Shown here: positions 36,223 to 47,820 of the stretch, piece by piece
Layout of the letters: every line of letters begins with the position of its first letter
Numbering within the stretch: the first letter of the stretch is position 1
Source of the DNA: Pochonia chlamydosporia 170
Taxonomy: Eukaryota > Ascomycota > Sordariomycetes > Hypocreales > Clavicipitaceae
Length of the DNA stretch: 64,000 nucleotides
Direction of reading: 5' to 3'
Assembly (NCBI RefSeq): GCF_001653235.2
Contig: NC_035792.1
Location: forward strand, 1,054,001-1,118,000
Notes under the pieces: generated by a model
Databases searched by the model: none
Told to the model about the DNA's origin: nothing
The model's input: only the letters and a program-made list of their open reading frames with translations
Made by a program: the position numbers and the translations under genes

Positions 36223-37613
36223 ATGGCATCAGACGATTCCAAGTCCCAGTTACCTGGGCTTCCGGGCTACGATCCGCAAAACTTGCAGCCGTGGACTGTG
36301 CAAGTAGTTGTTGCTGTGACCGTTTTGGCACTGGTGGCCGTTGGACTTCGCTTGTTTAGTCGTCGACTCAAGCATCAGCAACTGTGGCTGGATGACAAGA
36401 TGATCATGTTTTCAATGGTAAGGAGTTTGGCGACACTGCAACCAAGACGTTACGCTATCGACCATGGACGACTGTTTTCTGACAACAAACTCTTAGGGCT
36501 GGAACCTGGCTGTCGTCGGCTTCATCTTCGCCATGTATTCCGCTGGAATGGGTCTTCATGCAGACAAGGTTGATCCCAATAGCATTGTTATGATGGCCAA
36601 GTGGTTGGTTGTGGCCGAAGTTCTCTACGCCTGGAACTTGGGCTGGACCAAGATGAGCCTGTTATTGATGTACTATCGCATCTTTCGACTACCATATTTC
36701 AAGAAGATGGCATGGGCTGTCGGAGCCTTTGTCTGGGCCTGGGTCATTTGCATCACCTTCTTGTTCATCTTCATCTGCGTACCCGTTCAGAAGCTCTGGT
36801 ACCCGCAGATTCCTGGAAGATGCATCAACCAAGTTGGTACCTGGATATCCAACGCTGCCTCGACCATCTTCACCGATCTGGTCATTCTATTCATGCCTCT
36901 TCCTCAGATATGGAAACTTCAACTGCACAAGACCGAAAAGATTGGTCTAACCCTAGCCTTCAGTCTTGGATTCTTGTAAGATTACCAACATGCCCTCACA
37001 ATCCACATTGATAACCAAAACTAACACCACCTCCAGCGTCGTATTCGCCTCCGCCTACCGAACAAGCGTCCTCTTCACATACACCGCCACAGACCCAACC
37101 TACACTCTAGCTCCCACCGTCGGCTGGACAGCCATCGAAATGTCAGCAGGCATTGTCTCAGCATGTCTACCTACCCTCCTTCCCATCGTCCTATGCTGCG
37201 CTCGCGCATTCGGAATCACACGAACGTCCAGCATCCCCAGCCGGGACTCCCATGCGCCCCCGACATTTGGCGGCTCCGGCAGCAACAAGACCAAGCTACG
37301 GAGCGGACCAAACACATTGACCAACTTCAGCACCCGAGGCGAAGACGACGATCTGCACAAGGGTGCAGAGAGCCCTTTCTACCGCTTGCCCGATAACACG
37401 GAGTCCGACAGCGTCATCTCCCACCCAGTCGACTCAAGAAGTCTCACCCCAGACGCCAGTCTGGAGCCACATCTACGGCCAGATATGCAAGGATACGGGC
37501 ACTCCGTGAAGAGTTACACGGCCAAGGGGAATGGGAGCAACGATGATGATATCCCGTTGCAGGGCATCCGGGTGCAAAAGGACTTTAAGAGCTCAACATC
37601 AAGGAGGCGGTAA
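36223..37613 (+). CDS. Seven-transmembrane fungal rhodopsin-domain protein (SAT4/PTH11-like)
   Basis: Integral plasma-membrane protein of the large fungal family annotated as rhodopsin-domain or SAT4-type, related to PTH11-like receptors but without the CFEM domain. Exons are 36223-36417, 36497-36975 and 37037-37613 (416 aa). The N-terminus is a short polar segment, then seven hydrophobic stretches beginning VQVVVAVTVLALVAVGL. Family marks are DDKMIMFSM, GLHADKV, AEVLYAWNLGWTKMSLLLMY (the Y-x-W-x2-x-x-KxS-L-L block), PGRCINQ and DLVILFMPLP. The C-tail of about 150 residues is hydrophilic, Ser/Pro-rich and probably cytoplasmic. Both introns have GT...AG borders and remove in-frame stops. Ligand and signalling role are unknown. 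Confidence 0.88.
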
Positions 37614-37993
37614 AAATTCATGTGGAAAATAGCACTGTGTTTTATGACGGCATTCGAATCGCGATTGCGTTTATTTCTGGACTGTATTTATTTCAAAAAG
37701 GATTAGCGAGTTTTGTGTAACAAATAGCTACTTAGCCTCCGAATTAAGAAGATGAACTTGACATGTCAGACAGGCTTATGAAGATTAAGGTGTGGCGCTG
37801 AAGTCTGATACAAGATCCATGCGCCAGAAAGTGATTTCGATCCGCCGCACAAAAAAAGATGACCAGTCGTCCTGGATGATGATGTTTCGCTCACTCATCC
37901 AAACCTTGCACTGACATCTTCCTTCATCCCATATCCCGTCCAACAAACCTTTAATCCCAACGCGGCTGATTACAAGGCATCCTAGGGTCCGCT

Positions 37994-38560
37994 ATGAACC
38001 GACCCAGAAACCGCCAGCCGCGTCCCCCGCGGCAAAATCAACCAACCAACCGCTCCGACCCTCGAAATTCACGAGGCTCTCCCGCAACACCACAACAAGC
38101 CGCCGGCACTGTACCCACCATCCAGCAAGTCACACCCGGAGCATCCGTCTTCATAATCCTAAAAGAGGATCAACCGACGGGAAGAGAAACCGGCGGCGTG
38201 GTCAGCGAACTCCTCACCAGCGGGAACCACCCGCGCGGCATCAAAGTGCGCTTGCAGAGCGGCCAAGTCGGCAGGGTTCAGCGCATGGGCGGCGGATCTG
38301 AGGCTACGTCGGGACCTTCCAGCAAGCGCGGGGGGTTTAGTAGTCGATATACTGATGTTCGGAATGATTTGGACTATCCGTCTGAGCCGCCGCCGAGGAG
38401 TTTGGCTGATTTTCTGCCACAACTTTCGGGGGAGGTGGCGGATGTGAATGACTTGGAAGGTGCAAATTCTTATGTTGAGGTGAAGTGTCCGTTTTGTGAG
38501 TCGTTTACGGGGGATGAGGCTGCGGTTACGCATCATATTGACCGGGAGCATTTGACTTGA
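37994..38560 (+). CDS. YwbE (DUF2196) domain protein with C-terminal zinc finger
   Basis: Single-exon, 188 aa. Residues 1 to about 40 are Arg/Pro/Asn-rich and disordered. Residues about 44-95 match the YwbE/UPF0672 domain: PGASVFIILKEDQPTG, GGVVSELLTS, HPRGIKVRLQSGQVGRVQ. This domain is otherwise best known as a stand-alone 60-70-aa bacterial protein of unknown function. The C-terminus has a C-x2-C...H-x4-H finger, CPFC...HHIDREH, resembling UBZ or C2H2 modules that bind ubiquitin or nucleic acid. A Gly/Ser/Arg linker joins the two. The start at ATG 37994 precedes the whole domain. The rhodopsin-domain gene ends 380 bp upstream on the same strand, so a separate promoter fits in that gap. Confidence 0.85.
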   Translation: MNRPRNRQPRPPRQNQPTNRSDPRNSRGSPATPQQAAGTVPTIQQVTPGASVFIILKEDQPTGRETGGVVSELLTSGNHPRGIKVRLQSGQVGRVQRMGGGSEATSGPSSKRGGFSSRYTDVRNDLDYPSEPPPRSLADFLPQLSGEVADVNDLEGANSYVEVKCPFCESFTGDEAAVTHHIDREHLT

Positions 38561-40174
38561 GTGTTTGGCTGGGGGCTTAATGAAGCATCGGTATCGGCTA
38601 TATTCTGGATATGGCGCGAGATTGAGAACAATTTTCGAAGCTACGTGCACGGGATCTGGGAATGATGTATATACGGCCCATGAATTCGCTGGAGTTTTGG
38701 TCAGGAGAACTGGTTTACACAAATCCCGGGATGGGTAGCTGGCTGCTTACTTGAATGCGATGACCAGGCACCTCTGAGTGATGTGCCATCAGAAAACGAG
38801 AAGGGATTTCGTGTCTCTTCTGTAGGATGTTTTGTCAAGCGCAACGCTTTTGGTAGCCGGATTGAAACGGCAGAAATCGGGGGATCCTCAGAACCCTCAG
38901 AATTCGCAGATTCGACTGCCCTGTCAATTCAAAGGGAACCCTGCCTACTGAGGGATTCCTTTATGCTTGAATCAGGGCCAAATATCTCATGTTTGCAATC
39001 GAGTCGAATCGATCGTATGGTGGATTTCCAACCAAATCCAACAAAAGAGGTCGTCTTTACAGGTTACAGCAACCTCAGAATTGAAGGTTTCGGATACGTC
39101 TTCCGTCGAATTGAAGGAGGGTTCTTCCAATTGAATGCTATGGCTTGTATATCGGATCTCCACGCATATACCGTACCCCTTGATAATTTTCTTCAAAAAG
39201 GGTACAACCGAGCTCATAACTATGCAAGATAGCAATGGAATTCGGGGAGTGAAGCCGATTTTGATTGGATTGACTGACTATCTCAAGGAAGGAAGGAAAA
39301 CATGACTCGTTTTATAGGCGTTTTGAGGGATACAATTAACAACGAAGGAACAGCCGGGAATGGAAGGTCGGAGCAAAATGGTCATACGTCGGAACAGGAT
39401 GGTCGGTACTGGAACTAAAAGGAAGGTCAAAGTAGCTCTCGTTGACAGCATTCTTTTCTCCTACCGCGGGATTATATAAGGAGACGAACACAGGTCTGTA
39501 AAACTGCTGCTGGCGTGGAGGCTGCTGGAGGCGAGGGTGTCCTTCCTCGCTACGACACGTAATGGCATTAATTGTGGGAAGTCAATTTAAAAGAAGTTTG
39601 GGTTGCGTAGCGGCTTGCTAAGTAACAACGGGAGCAGCGTCTAGCCTTTTCATATCTTTCCTGGAGCCTATAAGCTACGATGGTGCAATACGGATCCGCA
39701 GGTTGACATACAACTATGACAAATTGGAAATCCTATGCTGATGAGGAATATTGAGTATTCCAACCCCAACCCCAGAGTACCATTGTTTTGCATAGATGAG
39801 CTGATCAGTGAGCAACGTCAATCTTACCACAAGCAGGGCATCGCGATATCTTATGGAGGCTACTCAGCAGCCTGTGGCAAGATGTATATGAAACAGCCAG
39901 TAGGGCATAATCGTATCATAGTATATGATTAGTTGGTATGTAGTATTTTCAGCAGACCAAATATTTTTGCCGCCGGCTTTACACGAGTCCCCAAACTGTC
40001 CCAGCGATCTAGAGAGTAGAGGTCGTCCAAAATTAACACTCACATCATGAGCGCAACACCATTCGACCAAGTTGAAAAGATATAGACGTATACACAAGAT
40101 ACACATGTAATACAAAGTAGAAGAGAGCCCATCACACAAATACCTCACACACAAATACCTCACACACAAATATC
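38561..40174. other. Intergenic region
   Basis: About 1.6 kb. The open frame at 38783-39232 starts with GTG and has no family features. A 15-bp tandem repeat sits at the right end over the MFS stop codon. I see nothing else. Confidence 0.4.
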
Positions 40175-40180
40175 TCACAC
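40136..40180. repeat. 15-bp tandem repeat (3 units) over the MFS stop codon
   Basis: Three copies of ACAAATACCTCACAC, the last as ACAAATATCTCACAC. On the minus strand each unit carries GTG TGA in the same frame as the MFS gene, so the stop codon is repeated at five-codon spacing. Confidence 0.9.
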
Positions 40181-42168
40181 TTCACGCCTCTCCTTTTGAT
40201 CCCTCTTCTTCTTCCTAATATCCTTCCACCCAATCCCCCACGCCACAAAAAACATACAACCCGCCAACGCAATAACAAGATAAAACACCGACTGAAACCC
40301 CTTTGCATACGACATCTCCGCAGCCGGCAACAACTCCTCCCGAACCACAGTCCGCACGCCCGTCGCCCCAGCCCGAATAATCTCATCCGCATCCATACTC
40401 GGAATCCTCCTCGTCAACTCCTTCTTCAGCGTGCTATTAAAAAGCGTATTCGCAACAGCAATGAACATTGCCCCGCTGAACGTCTGGCAAAACACCATGG
40501 TGGCAGTTGCAATGGCAACCAGCGGCGAAGGAGTGTTCGCCTGGATTGCAATCAGTGCAATCTGCATGCCTAGCCCGCGGCCGGCGCCTACAAAGATCTG
40601 GTAGCCGACCCATTTGGCTGTTGGGGTGAACGGATCGAGAGTAGCGAGGAGGCCGCTACCGATGGCGACGATGGCGCCAGAAGCGACTGCGAAGGGGAGG
40701 TAGTATCCCATTTTTTGGACTATTGACAATTAACATCACACAAAGGTAATTGGAAATCGTAAAATGAGAATCGAAACATACCTAGAAACCCGGAAATTAC
40801 AGCAAACACAAGCTGCGTTATAAGGCTTGGTAGGATATATACTCCGCTCAGGAACGGACTCGCGCCCTTTATGCTCTGAAAATAAATTGGCAGGTAATAA
40901 CTCGCTCCAAACAAGGCAGTAAACAAAAACACCATGAGAAGACAGGCCGTCCAGATTTCCCGCTTACGAATAATACTCAACGGGATCATGGCATTCTCAC
41001 CAACCCGCTTCTCCCAATACACAAACAGAACCAGCGTTGCCACACCACCTGCCAGTAAGCCAATGACGATGGGAGAATTCCAAGGGTACGTAATGCCGCC
41101 GTACTCAACGGCGAGCAGAATCATGATTGCCCAGGGGGCGAAGAGCACGAAGCCGGGGAGGTCAAATCTGCTGCGGATAATATCCCATGTGCCCCCGGGG
41201 ATGCGGACGCGGCGGTCGGGAATCGAGACGAGCGCGATGACTAGAGCTGCGAGACCGCCTATGGGGAAGTTGATATAGAAGCCTGGATGAGTTAGCAGTG
41301 TTCTGTGAAGGTGAGTTGCGACTTACACCATCGCCAGGTCGTGTATTCTGTTAGCGCTCCGCCGACCAAGGGTCCGGCTACAAGTCCGATCTGACAACCG
41401 CCCATGACCATGCCCATTAGTGCTGGCCGCTTTTCGAGCGGTGCAGCGGCGACGATGATTGTGAATGCGCCGTTTTGTAGACCGGCGCTGCCGAGGCCGG
41501 CGACTGCTCTGCCGAGGATGAACATGGTGGAGGAGCTGGCGATGCCGCATATTAAAGAGCCGATTTGGAATAAGAGGAGGAAGGAGAGAAATATCCACTT
41601 CACACTGTAAGTTTCAAAATATGCGAAATTACATGGGTATACATACCTTGGTCCGGAAGTAGGTGTAGAATTTGCCGGAAAGTGGTTGAAGCGCCGCACT
41701 TACAAGTTAGTCACATCACCAACAAGCCAGGCGAACGCATACCTTGACAAGTTATAAGCAGCACCATACCAACCCACGTCGTGCAAGGATTGAAAATAGG
41801 TCGTTATTCGAGGGATAGCCTGAGAGAGTTAGCCATTACTCCCATTTAGCCTCCAGGCCACATACCGTCACAATGATAGACATGTCCAGCAACACCAAAA
41901 ACGACGCCAGTGTAATCGCCACCATCAAGCTGAACAGCTTCCACCCCGTTACATAATCATCCTCTACATCCTCCTTCTCTTTTGAGTCGTAATCCCGTAT
42001 CAACGACTCCGAGGACGTTGAGTTGCCCCGAAGACTTGCGCTGAATACCTCATCGCGAGCGATTGCAAACTCCAGCGTCGGCAGGGCGGATAGTCGAAAT
42101 TTCTTGTCTAGGTATTCCGCGATCGGTAAATGAGCTGGAATAGGGTCCTGTAGGGCATGTGTCGCCAT
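40175..42168 (-). CDS. MFS efflux transporter, DHA2 (14-TMS) family
   Basis: Probable proton-driven exporter of toxic compounds or a secondary metabolite across the plasma membrane. Six exons on the minus strand: 42168-41866, 41819-41743, 41698-41647, 41597-41327, 41282-40782 and 40719-40175 (582 aa). After a hydrophilic, acidic N-tail (about 75 aa) comes TM1 with the DHA2 mark LDMSIIVTAIPRI. HDVGWYGAAYNLS, then LQPLSGKFYTYFRTKW, GRAVAGLGSAGLQNG and motif C GLVAGPLVGGALTEYTTWRW, then FYINFPIGG follow. All introns are 44-62 nt. Intron 3 uses GTGAAG as acceptor because the CAG seven bases earlier breaks the frame. It lies 414 bp downstream of the start-to-stop gap of a Zn2Cys6 gene on the same strand, the usual pump-regulator pairing. 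Confidence 0.92.
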
Positions 42169-42582
42169 CGGGAAGTTTGAGCCAGCGGATGGTTATGTGA
42201 CACGGTCAACATCGCCTTCGGTCGACATCGTGGGATTGTGTGAAGGAACTGATGTGATAGGGAATATAAATTGGATGCCATGTGGTGTTGTACGGTTCTA
42301 CACGGAATCCTTCCGAGAGACAAGACGGGTACCTTTTTAGGGTGTAGATTGAGTGTAGTCTGGGAGGTTGTATGCAAGTGAGATGATCGTCAGTTGGAAA
42401 GGGAGAATCCTGCCCCCACCGTCTGACGGGCACGAAGGATCGCATCCCGGGCCATGGCGGACGTGTATGTGAGATATCGCGCAGAATGACAAATTATTTA
42501 ACAAGTCGTTAAATGTGCTCATGAATCTTCATTCTCAGTTTCTTGCGTTAGATCGTACACTCATCTCCCATTACATTAATCT
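42169..42582. other. Spacer between regulator and MFS pump
   Basis: About 410 bp. It contains the MFS promoter, since both genes are on the minus strand. It has no coding signal. Confidence 0.4.
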
Positions 42583-44649
42583 TCAATATTCCCATGGCCC
42601 AAATATATCAGACATCCAAGTCAAGTCACTCAAGTCCAACCCTGCAGTCGGGTCGCCAACCCCATCAACCACCAATCCCGCATTTGAGGGTGTTGTGTCC
42701 ATGGGGTTCATCGCCGTGTTAACCACCTGACCTTGACTATTCGGCGTAGGTAATGACGCATCCCGGAGGTACGGCCCCAAAATTGGCTCCCATGAAAGTC
42801 GAAGATTTCTCAGAATCTTAGCTCCCTTGGTGAATAGCGTGCCATCCTGGTCATCTGTTCTGACGGCATAAACTTCATCAACCCTGTAGAACAGCTCAAT
42901 CGTCTTGTCTAAATAGTATAACAAGTCGACCGTGCCTTTCAATATCTCTTTATCCCACGCCTGGTCCTCGACCGTGGTGAGTCTGTAGAGCGTAGCCTGC
43001 ATATGAGACATTTCCACATATGCAGCAAACGGCAGTCCGGCCACTTCAAGAGCCGGGATGGCGAAAAACGTATCGTAAAACGACTTCGCCGCCTTGGCAC
43101 TAGAGTACATGCCGTTGATGCGTATGGATTCGGGGATCCCCTGCTCGGTGAACAAGCCAATGGAGTGGACCAGGCTTTCTGTACTGTGGAAGAGCATGAG
43201 AATATGCTCTACCAGGTGTCGATCCTTGCGTCAGCTTCTGGTGTGTAATGGGGGGTGGGATTGCACATACGGTTGTGGGCTAGGCGGTCCGATAGCCGAC
43301 TTCGGATTTCATTTAGTCGTGTCACCAAGCCCGGTTTGAAGATATAGGTTGGGTTCTGGCTGGTCTCGGTAATTTTGCTGCGCATTAACCTTTGGACTTC
43401 TTCCCCGACGAGCTGAATCTTGACCATTGTGACGAGAACAGCATCCGATGGGTACTCGCTTTCCCTCTCAAGAACGGCGAGACAGTCCTCCATGTGGGTT
43501 GTGAAAGCAAGTGTCTCCATTTTCCCAATAAATGAAGTGGCTCTGCATGTTTTTCTTTTTTAGCACGGGTCACAGTCGAGGTTTGGGCTGTAGTCTACTT
43601 ACAATGATATCGCAAGCCAGAGACCCAGGACGACCCTACGCTCCTCATTTGTCCGAACTCTTGCTGGTGGTGGATGACGCGCACTCCATATCTTGAAATA
43701 CATGGTTGATTGTTGCTCTTCAGCAGGAGATCTCGTGAGGCCCATGTCAAATACAATGGACTGAGCCAGGGCGGCGTACAATATTAAAAACGGCTTCATC
43801 CCTGGTCCGGTATTCATAGTTGCCCTATTATCGACACCAATCAGCCGGAACTGCCCACTCAGCAACACGACCAACGCAATGGAGCTCTACTTACCATGTT
43901 AAAAAGGTCACCAACCCCTGCAGCACGTCCATGCTTCTGTCGCCCCCGAATACCAGTCTATCAGCAACCTCTTGCCGAACCTTTTCCCTCAATATCCGTT
44001 GCTGTGGATTCGACATGGACGTCAAGTTCATAATACAGGTCCACAAAAATGGCTTCTCTTTCCTCAGTTCCCCCGCTGTCACATCTGCAGGTATATGCAT
44101 AAACGGGGCTGCCTCTAGCCAATGTCTAAACTTGGCCAAATACGCCTCGGCTTCCTCTGCTGTTGGCTCTGGCCGCCTATCCACGTCACTTAGTGTCGAA
44201 ATGTTCTTGCTGGGTGGTAAGTCTGACACCATACAACTATGTGGGCAAAAAGGAGATTTCCTTTGAGACTGATTTGGATCTGCCGTAGCAGCGGCAGCCA
44301 ACGAATCTAATCGGCTGGGGAAGGTCTGCGATGGCGTGTTTGATAATGGAGGGTATGAGTGGACGGTCCGTGGCCCAGGATCATGGGTAGCCCTTAGCAT
44401 GGAGACTAGATCTTCAATCTTCTCCTCTAGCTGTGCTGTTCGTGACGATGGCGTCTTCTTAGCTATGCGCTTCCTCATGGTGGCAATCTGGTGACATTCC
44501 TTCCCGAGGCGATGACATCTCTCACAGCTACCGCCACCGGGCTTCATGATGCATCTACATTTTGCCCGAGAACAGTTAGTGCATGAGCGGCCGTATCCAG
44601 CGGGAATACCATCGGCGGAAGTCACTTCAGAGGCTGATGCAGGCGTCAT
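42583..44649 (-). CDS. Zn2Cys6 transcription factor, likely regulator of the adjacent MFS pump
   Basis: Nuclear fungal regulator. Exons on the minus strand are 44649-43895, 43824-43603, 43542-43271 and 43208-42583 (624 aa). The zinc cluster is N-terminal: C-x2-C-x6-C-x8-C-x2-C-x6-C with Cys 23, 26, 33, 42, 45 and 52 (SCTNCSRAKCRC, then CERCHRLGKEC). A basic linker RKRIAKK and a coiled-coil-like TAQLEEKIEDLVSMLRA follow, as in Gal4-type dimerisers. The middle region (FLILYAALAQSIVFDMGL and ERRVVLGLWLAIS, then the METLAFTTHMEDCL block) resembles regulators of toxin and pigment clusters. The C-terminus LTWMSDIFGPWEY is acidic and aromatic, a plausible activation segment. The last intron uses GGTAG rather than nearer AGs, which would give stops. 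Regulation of the pump is inferred from position. Confidence 0.9.
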
Positions 44650-46195
44650 TTCCGTGAATTGTTCCTAACGGCGGCCGCTAAACCCGGACCGCGCGGCTTT
44701 AGCGAGCTTTAGCGACAGTCCTTATTCAATCCCGGTCTTGTGCTAAAGATGAAACCAAGTATGGCGTAGAGAATTGGATAATGAATCAACACATGGGGCT
44801 GAATCGGAATTGAATGCATGCAGACCATCTGAGACGGGGCGATTTGGGGGTAAGTTGGTGAACTTGTAGTGCGGAGTTCAGATCCCGTCCAGTGCGAATG
44901 CCGGTCGCCCGCTGAGTCAGCCGCGTCTTGGCCTTGGGTAGCGTGTTGATTCCGGACATTACTTCCAACAAGACCGCAGCACTTCTGCAGCAACGGGATT
45001 GGCTGAAGTCCGAAGTCCGGATAAATTGCCTATTTGGGCGGCTATGGTACCCCTGCACCAAGGCTGAGATCTGATGACGAGTTGCAAAGAGGGAGTTTGA
45101 TTTGCCCTTTACATTTTGAAGAAAAGAATAACACTCTGGCAGCATAAGGCGAATTTTTTATCAAAGTTTTGTAAATGGAAGCCGTGACGAACGGAGATTA
45201 ATATGTTGAGCTTTATGGTGGAAGTCAGTGTTAATTGGTGGCTGATGACTGCACACTTTTCGACATGCACGCTTGTACTCGGTAGAAAAGACGCCAATGG
45301 CTGAATATATCGAAATTATGTAGTTTGCTTTGCTTAAGGCACGAGGGTGGCATCTGTTTTGCATGCTACTACTCATTGGCATTATGAACCCGGCCCATGA
45401 CACCTTACTATAGGAGCTCATTATGAAATCGCAACAAGCAGAGATTTGCAGATGGGTCAGCGAAACCTGCATCTGCTTCACACTTTCATTCCACCACTCA
45501 TGGAGAATTTTTCTCTCCCCAAGTCAGATTGACTTGGAATCTGTAAGTTATAACCACAGACCGCCTTGGTCGTCTCCCAGACGATGCAATTCCTGCCCCT
45601 GATTCACCACGGGGATCAGCAGCATCGTACTACATCGCACTGCGACTCGGAAATACATTCCGGGCAAATCATTGCACTCTGTACTCCGGTACTCTATGAA
45701 TCGGACGTAAAGATTCAATATTCTAGTACCGTCACCTACCACCAAACAGCCACATGATATCTTTGCCCCAGCTCCGTTTCCGCGGATATCAAGGCGTCCC
45801 TGCAGCATCCAATCCACCCTCGCGGATGTCAAGCACCAGGCCTAATTACGCTCTACGGAGTACCTTTTGTCTAAATCTCTCCAGATGTCACCATAGTGCT
45901 ACCAGATGACTGATCGGAAAGACAAAGTTGGTCTTTCTCCACTCCGCGCCTTTGGCTCGTGAATCGTCCATGTGCTAAAATGTTCTTGTAAGGGCCATGG
46001 AGAGGTCGAGAAAAGCTTACATTCAAGGTCCTACGCTGGCGAACTTTCCGACTACAGTAAGAGAGGAAAAGAAAGGTATATAAAGACTACCCCGTGGCCA
46101 ACACATTCGTATCAACATGCTGCATTCTCATCCAGACATTCTTCTGCCATTAACTTCACTCAAATATTGGAAACCTTACCCGCAAAGCCGCCACT
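44650..46195. other. Divergent promoter region
   Basis: About 1.5 kb between the Zn2Cys6 gene and the HsbA gene. There is no supported gene. Apart from the TATA element near the HsbA gene, nothing specific is recognised. Confidence 0.4.
46077..46085 (+). promoter_or_regulatory. TATA box of the HsbA-like gene
   Basis: TATATAAAG lies 111 bp before the HsbA start codon, with a CT/CA-rich leader between. Strong TATA boxes are typical of highly induced secreted-protein genes. Confidence 0.6.
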
Positions 46196-46735
46196 ATGAA
46201 GCTCACCACGCCTCTAGCCCTCCTTGCCCTCATCTCAGGCGGCCACTCCCTCATCATCAAGCGAGATCTCCCAGTCGCGTGGGTCTTAACAGACGTCTTA
46301 AACCGCACAATCGAGCTAGATTACGCCGTCGGGAACTTCACCAACAAATTCAAACCCGTTGCAGACGGCGCAGACAACCTCATCAAGTCGATCGACAATG
46401 CCCAACGCGTGGCGAACAATACTCCCTTGAGGATGAGTCATTACGAAGTGACGCAAATCATTGCACCCTTCAGGCTGCTCCAGGGTAAAGCTGAGGATCT
46501 CTTCGACACCTTCGAGGACCGCAAGGAGGATGTCGAGAAGGCCAAGGCTTGTGGCATCACTCACAAGAAACTCGGCATCATCGGTGAGACAATCAGCAAG
46601 ATGATGCGTACAGTTACGAACAAAGTCAAATTCCCTTGGCCGTTGTTCGTGGTGAAGAGACACGCCAAAAATATTAGGAAGCTCTTGGCAGATACGCAGA
46701 GTCTTTTTTCTGAGACTAACTGCATTGATGGATAG
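46196..46735 (+). CDS. Secreted HsbA family protein (hydrophobic surface-binding / cell-wall galactomannoprotein type)
   Basis: Single exon, 179 aa. A signal peptide (MKLTTPLALLALISGGHSL) is followed by an IIKRDLP segment that may be a Kex2-type processing site. The mature part is mainly helical: LNRTIELDYAVGNFTN, then helices ending in the C-terminal FSETNC. This size and the helical layout with few cysteines are those of the HsbA domain, found in secreted proteins that adsorb to hydrophobic surfaces such as cuticle or plastics and recruit hydrolases; some relatives are cell-wall antigens. Only two cysteines remain in the mature chain (KACGI and NCIDG), and one or two NxT glycosylation sites are present. 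A TATA box precedes it. Family assignment is by pattern, not search. Confidence 0.78.
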   Translation: MKLTTPLALLALISGGHSLIIKRDLPVAWVLTDVLNRTIELDYAVGNFTNKFKPVADGADNLIKSIDNAQRVANNTPLRMSHYEVTQIIAPFRLLQGKAEDLFDTFEDRKEDVEKAKACGITHKKLGIIGETISKMMRTVTNKVKFPWPLFVVKRHAKNIRKLLADTQSLFSETNCIDG

Positions 46736-47820
46736 GCGTGAAGCTAGTTCAATGGATCAGGGTGGTGGATGAACATGGTTTCCATGGCTGGAAATACCGA
46801 GAGCTAGTCTAGTTGTGTCCAATGATAACAAGTTTCATTGTATGTAATCCTTTCTCTTGACAAACACCAGACCCTGAGTGCTTAAATCTCCAGCCTCTGC
46901 CTTTCCCGTAAAATCATCTCTCCGTCTTCGTTGTCCTCTCAATCAGCCGCCAGCATTAAGCAGTTGCACTCGAAATGATGATGCAAACTGAACCGCCGTT
47001 TGCGCCGATCCCTGCGCCTTCATCGCGCCGTCCTACCAAGATGAAATCCAACAGAGTCTCGAGGGAGCACGACAAGGCCGTAATTGGGGTGCTGGCAAAC
47101 CTGATGAGGTACATATGTAAGCAAGCGCCCCCCGGAATGCAATGTGTAACAAGATTCGCCCTCACGCAATTTGCTAATTATATGTCTTGTTGACATTGTC
47201 GCTCAGGTGGGTAGCCAAGCACAGTAAGATCGGAAGTTGTCGACTTCCACCCGCTCCGAGTCAAATATCCGCTGCTCTAATTGCTATACGTACGTACGGA
47301 TATTTCTCCGTCGATTTCGGGCATTTTATTTGACGAGAAATCAAACCCCAATACAAAATTAACTGCTGTTGTAAAGGCTATCGCGCATGCAGTCATTCAG
47401 TCATGCCAACGTCACGACTCACTGGACTCTGGCCCTCCACCATCTGCTTCGCCGATCGGTGGAGGACATCTATCAGACATCTTCGCTGAAAAACAAATTT
47501 TACCCAAGTGCCGCAGATCTCGGTACCCAAAGTATCACAGATTGGTCAGCGCGAGTGAAACATGTCCATACAGAGAGCTGTCCTGTCGTGGAACCAAGGA
47601 GGGAGGCGTCTAGTAGAATCGCAATCTTGACTTCGCTCTGACCTAGGTGATGTTGTGGCCGGATTGCAATCGCAGGAACAGCTATACTCAGGGGAAGCTA
47701 AAACTCTCTGTGTTTACCGATATTCCAAACTGTGATTCCAGCGTCTAAGCTCATTTACGTCTTGGAAATCGGCCATATCAGTCTTCTCAAGCAACAGCAT
47801 CAACACCAGCAGCCAACATC
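46736..47820. other. Intergenic region
   Basis: About 1.1 kb between two secreted-protein genes on the plus strand. The short open frames lack family resemblance. It presumably contains the promoter of the downstream gene. Confidence 0.4.

Noticed and set aside
38783..39232. 149-codon plus-strand frame
   Set aside because: Starts with GTG, no recognised family, and no promoter or intron signals.
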